A stretch of DNA of 8,984 bases from Pseudomonadota bacterium (GTDB taxonomy: Bacteria > Pseudomonadota > Gammaproteobacteria > Steroidobacterales > Steroidobacteraceae). Below the pieces are notes generated by a model. The model was not told the DNA's origin, did no database searches, and saw only the letters and a program-made list of their open reading frames with translations. A program made the translations under genes and the position numbers. This document shows positions 7,011 to 8,984 of this stretch, in pieces. Every line of letters starts with the position of its first letter. Position 1 is the first letter of the stretch. The DNA lies in assembly GCA_021850555.1 (NCBI GenBank), contig JAJZLX010000210.1, forward strand, positions 1-8,984, in the 5' to 3' direction.

Positions 7011-8855
7011 ATGTTCTTTCGCCAGCCCCAAGCCCTCGAGACGTTGGCCACGCTGCTCTCGCCGGATCTCACCGCGGCGAGCGCCACATCGCCTCTGCGA
7101 GCGTGGGTACCCGCGTGCTCGACGGGCGAGGAGGCCTATTCGCTTGCAATAGCCTTATGGGAGCGCTTCGAAGCGGCGTATCTGCAGCCGCACTTGCGGC
7201 TCTTTGCGACCGATCCGGACGAGGCAGCCCTCACGCTCGCGCGCCGGGGCTTTTACCCGCGGCGCATCGCCGGGGAGTTCTCGGCGCGGCGCGTCGCGCA
7301 CTTCCTCGAGAGGACCGACGCGCTCGACTACCAGGTCTGCGCCTCGTTGCGCGAGCGGGTGGTCTTCGCCCAACACGACGTGTTGCGCGATCCGCCGATC
7401 TTCACCGGCCTTGACCTGCTGTGCTGTCGAAACCTGCCGCCGCAGCTTACGCCCGAGGCGATGAGCCGGCTCGCGCAACGGCTGCACTTCGCCTTGAAGG
7501 AAGGCGGGTGGCTTCTGCTGGCGAAGCCTCTGCCGGCCGGGCCGCTCGAGTCACTCTTCGAGTCCGCCTCCGTCGACTGGCCGATCTATCGTGCGCGCCA
7601 CCGCGAGGAGCCTCTCGAGCTCCACGCCGCGGAGGACGGATCGGCTCCACCGCATCGGCGGCTGGCGCGGCTCGAGGGGCAGCTGCGCAGCGCCAACCGC
7701 AAGATCGCCTCGATGGGAGCCGAGATCGAGGGGACGAAGGAGGATCTGCACGACTCGAACAGCCGGCTCAAATCCCTCAATGAGGAGCTTGCCGTTCTCA
7801 ACGTGGAGCTCGAGCACCGGGTGCGCTCGCTCAATGCCGCCACGGACGATCTGTCCAACCTGATCGACGCAACCGACATCGTCGTGCTCTTCCTGGACCA
7901 AGATCTGCGGGTCCGGCGCTTCACGGCGGGCGCCGCGCGGCTTCTTGCATTGGGCAACAGCGATGTGGGACTGCCGCTCAAGCAGATCGCCTCGACGCTC
8001 GTTGACACCGTGCTCGAGCAGGAGGTGCGCCGCGTCCTCGACACGGCGAGGCCCATCGAGAGGGATCTGCCCGCGGGCGAGCGCCGCTGGTATCTGCGCC
8101 GGATCCGGCCCTATGTCGCCGGCGGCCGTGCCATCGGCGCGGTGATCGCCTGGATCGACATCACGCAGATCAAATCGCTGCAGCAGGAGGTCGCGAGCGT
8201 GGCCGCCGTCGAGCAACAGCGCATCGGCCAGGAGCTGCACGACGGCATCCAGCAGGAGTTCGCCGGACTCGGCCTGCTCGCCCAGACGCTCTGCGACATC
8301 CTCCCCGCGCGCGGGGAGGCGGCCCGGGATCTCGCGCAGCACCTGGCGCAGGGCATCGCGGCGGCGAACGAGCGCCTGCACGCCCTCGCGCGCGGCCTGG
8401 TGCCCGTTCCCATCGATGCAGAGAGCCTCGTGCCCGCGCTTGCCGAGCTGGCGCGCAGCACCCGCGAGGCGTTCTCCGTGGCCTGCCTGTTCGAGCCCTC
8501 CCGGGTGCGCATACCGGATTCCGACACAGCCACTCACCTGTACCGCATCGCGCAGGAAGCGGTGCGCAACGCGACCCGGCATTCCAACGCCGATTGCATC
8601 ACGATCCGGCTCGCGGCGCCCGACGGCGGGGTGATGCTGGAGGTGCGCGACAACGGCATCGGCCTTCCGCCTCCCGGCCGGATTCACCAGGGCGTGGGCC
8701 TGCGGCTGATGGAGCACCGATGCTCGCTCATCGGCGGTCGATTCGTCGCCGAATCGCAGCCCGGAGGCGGCACGAGGATTGCCTGCATCCTGCCGACTCA
8801 ACCGCCTCCACCCGGCCCTCAGGCGAGATTACTCCCGGCCCCCGAGCGTCCATGA
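7011..8855 (+). CDS. Sensor histidine kinase with truncated CheR domain, coiled coil and PAS
   Basis: This gene encodes 614 residues from ATG 7011. Residues 1-195 match only the catalytic half of CheR: FFRQP, WVPACSTGEEAYS, FATDPDEAAL and LLCCRNL. The helical N-domain is absent, and the CRNLLIYLD motif of the neighbour reads CRNLPPQLT, so methyltransferase activity is doubtful. A coiled coil (about 215-283) and a PAS domain (about 284-386) are clearly paralogous to the upstream protein (VLFLDQDLRVRRFT versus TLFLDQELRIKRFT). The kinase is NarL-type. HisKA_3 holds RIGQELHDGIQQE, with phospho-acceptor His410 (base 8238). HATPase has the N-box EAVRNATRHS (Asn520), DNGIGL, GVGLRLMEHR and GGGTRI, all intact. 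No membrane segment is seen, so it is cytosolic. The start is uncertain: TTG 6993 overlaps the upstream stop as TTGA and would add the CheR-like LTVGSL, while ATG 7011 lacks a clear ribosome site; either suggests translational coupling. The likely partner is the LuxR-type regulator whose 3' end it overlaps. Confidence 0.85.
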   Translation: MFFRQPQALETLATLLSPDLTAASATSPLRAWVPACSTGEEAYSLAIALWERFEAAYLQPHLRLFATDPDEAALTLARRGFYPRRIAGEFSARRVAHFLERTDALDYQVCASLRERVVFAQHDVLRDPPIFTGLDLLCCRNLPPQLTPEAMSRLAQRLHFALKEGGWLLLAKPLPAGPLESLFESASVDWPIYRARHREEPLELHAAEDGSAPPHRRLARLEGQLRSANRKIASMGAEIEGTKEDLHDSNSRLKSLNEELAVLNVELEHRVRSLNAATDDLSNLIDATDIVVLFLDQDLRVRRFTAGAARLLALGNSDVGLPLKQIASTLVDTVLEQEVRRVLDTARPIERDLPAGERRWYLRRIRPYVAGGRAIGAVIAWIDITQIKSLQQEVASVAAVEQQRIGQELHDGIQQEFAGLGLLAQTLCDILPARGEAARDLAQHLAQGIAAANERLHALARGLVPVPIDAESLVPALAELARSTREAFSVACLFEPSRVRIPDSDTATHLYRIAQEAVRNATRHSNADCITIRLAAPDGGVMLEVRDNGIGLPPPGRIHQGVGLRLMEHRCSLIGGRFVAESQPGGGTRIACILPTQPPPPGPQARLLPAPERP

Positions 8856-8984
8856 TATCGCCCGGCGCAGCAGCTCCGTGCCGTTGCGCAGACCGAGCTT
8901 CATGCGGATGTTCTCGCGATGCGACTCGATCGTGTGCACGCTCAGGTGCAGCCGCTCGGCGATCTCGCGCGTACCCTGTCCATG
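8829..8984 (-). CDS. LuxR/NarL-family response regulator, C-terminal HTH only
   Basis: The last 51 codons of a gene running out of the window are read on the minus strand and end at TAA (complement of 8829-8831). The translation contains TREIAERLHLSVHTIESHRE, then NIRMKLGLRNGTELLRRA, the classic GerE/LuxR DNA-binding helix-turn-helix with its recognition helix SVHTIESHRENI. The receiver domain, if present, lies beyond base 8984. This HTH type is the usual output partner of HisKA_3 kinases, and the gene meets such a kinase tail to tail, overlapping its last 27 bp. Co-directional pairs are more common for such systems. Assignment as a response regulator, rather than a stand-alone LuxR protein, is inferred from this context. 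Confidence 0.88.
   Translation of the reverse strand, partial: HGQGTREIAERLHLSVHTIESHRENIRMKLGLRNGTELLRRAISWTLGGRE

Noticed and set aside
6713..7414. Third-frame open stretch spanning the junction of the two sensor genes, including ATG 6983
   Set aside because: I looked at it as a possible missing CheR N-domain. Its Arg/Ala/Ser-rich translation does not resemble CheR, and it overlaps both real genes.
7551..8801. Antisense open frame (416 codons) over the kinase
   Set aside because: It covers the conserved H-, N- and G-boxes of the kinase on the opposite strand; a GC-driven shadow.
8800..8860. Terminator after the kinase gene
   Set aside because: I found no GC stem followed by a T-run on either strand; the region is coding on both strands.

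Overview
The window is very GC-rich (about two-thirds G+C by eye) and fully bacterial, with dense coding and almost no intergenic space. The gene families suggest a proteobacterium, most likely a GC-rich gammaproteobacterium: a LonB-type protease, an UspE-like tandem universal stress protein, a small acidic DUF6763-like protein, an orphan CheB/CheR fusion and a NarL-type kinase. I cannot name a genus. I saw no RNA genes, insertion sequences, CRISPR arrays or attachment sites.

Left part (1-3668): the 3' end of a Lon-family ATP-dependent protease gene (+) meets a universal stress protein gene (-) tail to tail, and the two stop codons share a CTAG. Thirty bases upstream of the stress gene, on the same strand, lies a small acidic DUF6763-like gene, so the two probably form an operon. 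This looks like a stress and protein quality-control neighbourhood.

Centre (3669-3933): a 265-bp divergent control region. It holds a 13-bp-period direct repeat upstream of the DUF6763-like gene. Upstream of the CheB/CheR gene it holds a TACAAT -10-like box, a short hairpin and a strong Shine-Dalgarno sequence. That Shine-Dalgarno places the CheB/CheR start at GTG 3934 rather than ATG 3898.

Right part (3934-8984): two paralogous multidomain signalling genes in tandem. The first is CheB - CheR - PAS - coiled coil - PAS - GAF and has no kinase. The second is a truncated CheR (catalytic half only) - coiled coil - PAS - HisKA_3/HATPase histidine kinase. Their frames touch at TTGA. The second gene's tail overlaps by 27 bp the 3' end of a convergent LuxR/NarL-type response regulator gene, of which only the C-terminal HTH domain is in the window. 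No chemoreceptor, cheA or cheW is present, so this is better read as a soluble sensory two-component system that has recruited CheB/CheR modules than as classical chemotaxis. The most interesting feature is this pair: an apparently intact CheB/CheR sensor without a kinase, beside a degenerate CheR paralogue that carries the kinase.
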